DNA from: Paracoccaceae bacterium
Lineage (GTDB): Bacteria; Pseudomonadota; Alphaproteobacteria; Rhodobacterales; Rhodobacteraceae
DNA: 64,000 bases
Assembly (NCBI GenBank): GCA_024742695.1
Contig: JANSXY010000001.1
Span: forward strand, 62,001-126,000
Direction: 5' to 3'
Shown here one piece after another: positions 62,437 to 64,000 of the stretch (positions within the stretch are counted from its first letter, which is position 1; each line of letters opens with the position of its first letter). The notes under the pieces were generated by a model that did not search any database, was not told the origin of the DNA, and was given only the letters and a program-made list of their open reading frames with translations. A program made the translations under genes and the position numbers.

Positions 62437-63255
62437 ATGCGACGGATTTCGATGACCGCCCTGGCCCTTGGGGCGGCGGTTTTCATCGGTGCGGCGGCCC
62501 CTGCGCCGGCCTTGGAGGAGCCCGATTTCGAGGGGCGCGAGTGTCTTTCGGCGCCCTATGACAATCCCCGCAGCGACGGCCAGCGACAGATCCGCGCGCT
62601 GGCGATGTGGCTGACATCGGCGCTGCAGGCTTTTCCCGGCATCGTCGAGCTGCTGCGCGGCGACGGCCCCGACCTGTGCCTCGCCGAGGAATTGTTCGGC
62701 ATCCAGGGGTACTACGAACCCGAGGCGCACCGGATCGTCATCCGGTCCGGTATCGGCGTGCCGCTCAGGCGCGCGGTCGCGATCCACGAGCTTCGGCATC
62801 TGCAGCAAAGCCGGATCGGCATCTGCCCCGATCCCGGTCTGTCGATGGACGCCACCGCGCGGCTCGTCCTGGCGATGGAGGCCGATGCAAGCGCGGTGAG
62901 CCTGGCGATCGCGTGGCAGTTGCGCGCGGCCGGCGACGCCTCGGTCTGGGAGGCGCTGGCGGCCTGGCCGAGCCACGAAGCGATGGCCGAGGTCTTTCGC
63001 GCGGAAGCGGAGGCAAGCGGGGATATCGGCCTCGCGACCGCGCGGGCCTTCACCGCATGGTACGCAACGGAGTCGCTGCGCGAGACCTACTATGTCGCGG
63101 CCTGCAGCGCCTATCTCGACCGGCAGGACCGGACCCACGCGCTCCCCCGATACGGCTCCATCGACGATGCGTTCCTCGACCGGCTGTGCCGGCTGCCGGG
63201 CGGGCCGCGCTATCCCTGCGCCGAACCCGCGGACGCGGCCGCCGGCCGGCGCTGA
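62437..63255 (+). CDS. Secreted HExxH-motif protein
   Basis: A 272-residue protein with a signal peptide ([20 protein letters not shown], cleavage near residue 26) and a mature part containing [10 protein letters not shown] (about 118), an HExxH motif as in zinc metallopeptidases. Four further helices carry acidic residues ([16 protein letters not shown]) that could provide the third ligand, as in some gluzincins. Cysteines at several positions suggest an oxidising compartment. It looks like a DUF-type putative metallopeptidase; activity is not known. A second ATG at 62452 is also possible. Confidence 0.78.
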   Translation: MRRISMTALALGAAVFIGAAAPAPALEEPDFEGRECLSAPYDNPRSDGQRQIRALAMWLTSALQAFPGIVELLRGDGPDLCLAEELFGIQGYYEPEAHRIVIRSGIGVPLRRAVAIHELRHLQQSRIGICPDPGLSMDATARLVLAMEADASAVSLAIAWQLRAAGDASVWEALAAWPSHEAMAEVFRAEAEASGDIGLATARAFTAWYATESLRETYYVAACSAYLDRQDRTHALPRYGSIDDAFLDRLCRLPGGPRYPCAEPADAAAGRR

Positions 63256-63376
63256 GCCGCCGCGCCACCGGTTCCGACGATCCGCGATTGGCGCATTTCG
63301 GGTTTCCTTCGGCGCGCCGAACGGGCAGGGACGGGCGTGACGCCGGCGCGTCCGCCGGCAGCAAGCGGAGACAGCG

Positions 63377-63802
63377 ATGACCCCGAAGACCCTTCTGGCC
63401 GCCGCGGCCTTCGGCCTCGCGCTGGGGCCGGCCGCGGCCGCCGCGCAGGACGCCGCGATCGAGGCGATGCAGGAATACCTGATGTTCTCGGACTACGAGG
63501 CCGGCATCATCCTGCCCCTGCAGATCGACCGCACGGTGTTCGAGGCGGCGCTGTTCGTCGATACCCGCGACGCGGCGCAGTTCGCCGCCGGCACCATCCC
63601 CGGCGCCGTCAACATCGAGTGGCGCGAGGTGCTCGACCGGATCGACGAGATCCCCGAAGACCGGATGACGATCCTGTTCTGCAACACCGGCAGCCTGTCG
63701 GCGCAGGCAAGCTTCGCGCTGCGCGTCGCAGGGCGCGCGAATTTCGTGGTGCTGCAATCGGGCCTCAATGGCTGGCGGGCGGAGGCCGCCTACCGGCCGT
63801 GA
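63377..63802 (+). CDS. Periplasmic rhodanese-like protein
   Basis: A 141-residue protein with a signal peptide (hydrophobic run [18 protein letters not shown], cleavage near residue 23) and a single rhodanese domain: [22 protein letters not shown] and the active-site loop [16 protein letters not shown] with catalytic cysteine near 108. It may carry sulfane sulfur in the periplasm. The loop CNTGSLS is the six-residue type of sulfurtransferases. GGAGA precedes the ATG by a few bases. Confidence 0.88.
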   Translation: MTPKTLLAAAAFGLALGPAAAAAQDAAIEAMQEYLMFSDYEAGIILPLQIDRTVFEAALFVDTRDAAQFAAGTIPGAVNIEWREVLDRIDEIPEDRMTILFCNTGSLSAQASFALRVAGRANFVVLQSGLNGWRAEAAYRP

Positions 63803-64000
63803 CCGTTCCGGCGCGCGGGCAGGCCGCGCGTCGGGCGGGCGCGGGGGGCGGTGCATCCCCGCCGCACAGCCTTCGAAGCTGCCAGCGGGAGCGTCGGCGC
63901 CAGGCCCGGCGTGTGGCCGCCGGGTTCCTGCCCATGGCCGTTCCGCGGCCCGCTACCCGGGCCGGCGTGCCAGCAGGCGGCAAAGGATGACGAGGATGAG

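Noticed and set aside
63803-64000. Possible start of a further gene at 63987 (ATG after CAAAGG)
   Set aside because: Only four codons lie inside the window, so coding cannot be judged; the rest of this stretch shows no gene.

Overview
The window is a very GC-rich stretch of alphaproteobacterial chromosome. The gene set and gene order point to the Rhodobacteraceae/Rhodobacterales: a hut cluster with the HutF deiminase branch, an aglEFGAK alpha-glucoside cluster, CckA, a suf cluster led by an IscR lacking its usual cysteines, an alphaproteobacterial LexA box (GAAC-N7-GAAC) at recA, and a CtrA box (TTAA-N7-TTAA) at cckA. This is inference from the sequence; no database was consulted. No insertion sequence, prophage or CRISPR array was seen. 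Genes are densely packed with many ATGA/GTGA stop-start overlaps.

Layout. 1-2926: 3' part of a livHMGF-type ABC transporter, cut by the window edge. 2927-4011: gene-poor, repeat- and hairpin-rich DNA with one candidate small membrane-protein gene. 4012-4971: membrane-anchored LytTR regulator. 5394-11971: histidine utilization, hutI-hutH-hutU divergent from hutF-hutC around a near-perfect 20-bp palindrome that is probably the HutC operator. 11986-12621: solo LuxR-type regulator. 12861-22650: chemotaxis cluster, with mcp-cheB-cheD on + facing STAS-cheY-cheA-cheW-cheR-cheY and a small CheZ-like protein on -, separated by a strong bidirectional hairpin. 22767-32961: glucoside region, with a LacI regulator, GH1 glucosidase and glucokinase divergent from aglE-F-G-A-K; two identical AAAGCGCTTT operators sit in the shared promoter region.

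32965-46580: housekeeping and mixed genes: a 47-residue membrane protein, a FemAB/GNAT-like transferase, a ureohydrolase, a TDT/SLAC1-type transporter, guaB, rsmB, cckA, recA, alaS, a DUF1330 protein and a secreted HExxH protein. 46546-54248: typA, an SMR efflux protein, two unrelated isocitrate dehydrogenases side by side (dimeric icd and monomeric Idh), an HD hydrolase, a small unknown protein and an alpha/beta hydrolase. 54286-62142: Fe-S assembly operon iscR-desulfurase-sufB-ybjQ-like-sufC-sufD-two membrane proteins-sufS, with two Irr/ICE-like boxes. 62209-62285: tRNA-Arg(CCG). 62437-63802: a secreted HExxH protein and a periplasmic rhodanese.

How the parts work together. HutH, HutU, HutI and HutF take histidine to formylglutamate, but the last enzyme (HutG) is not in the window. 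The Agl proteins import an alpha-glucoside, AglA and the GH1 enzyme hydrolyse glucosides, and Glk phosphorylates the glucose. The che genes form an almost complete excitation and adaptation pathway. The suf genes form a complete cluster-assembly machine with its regulator.
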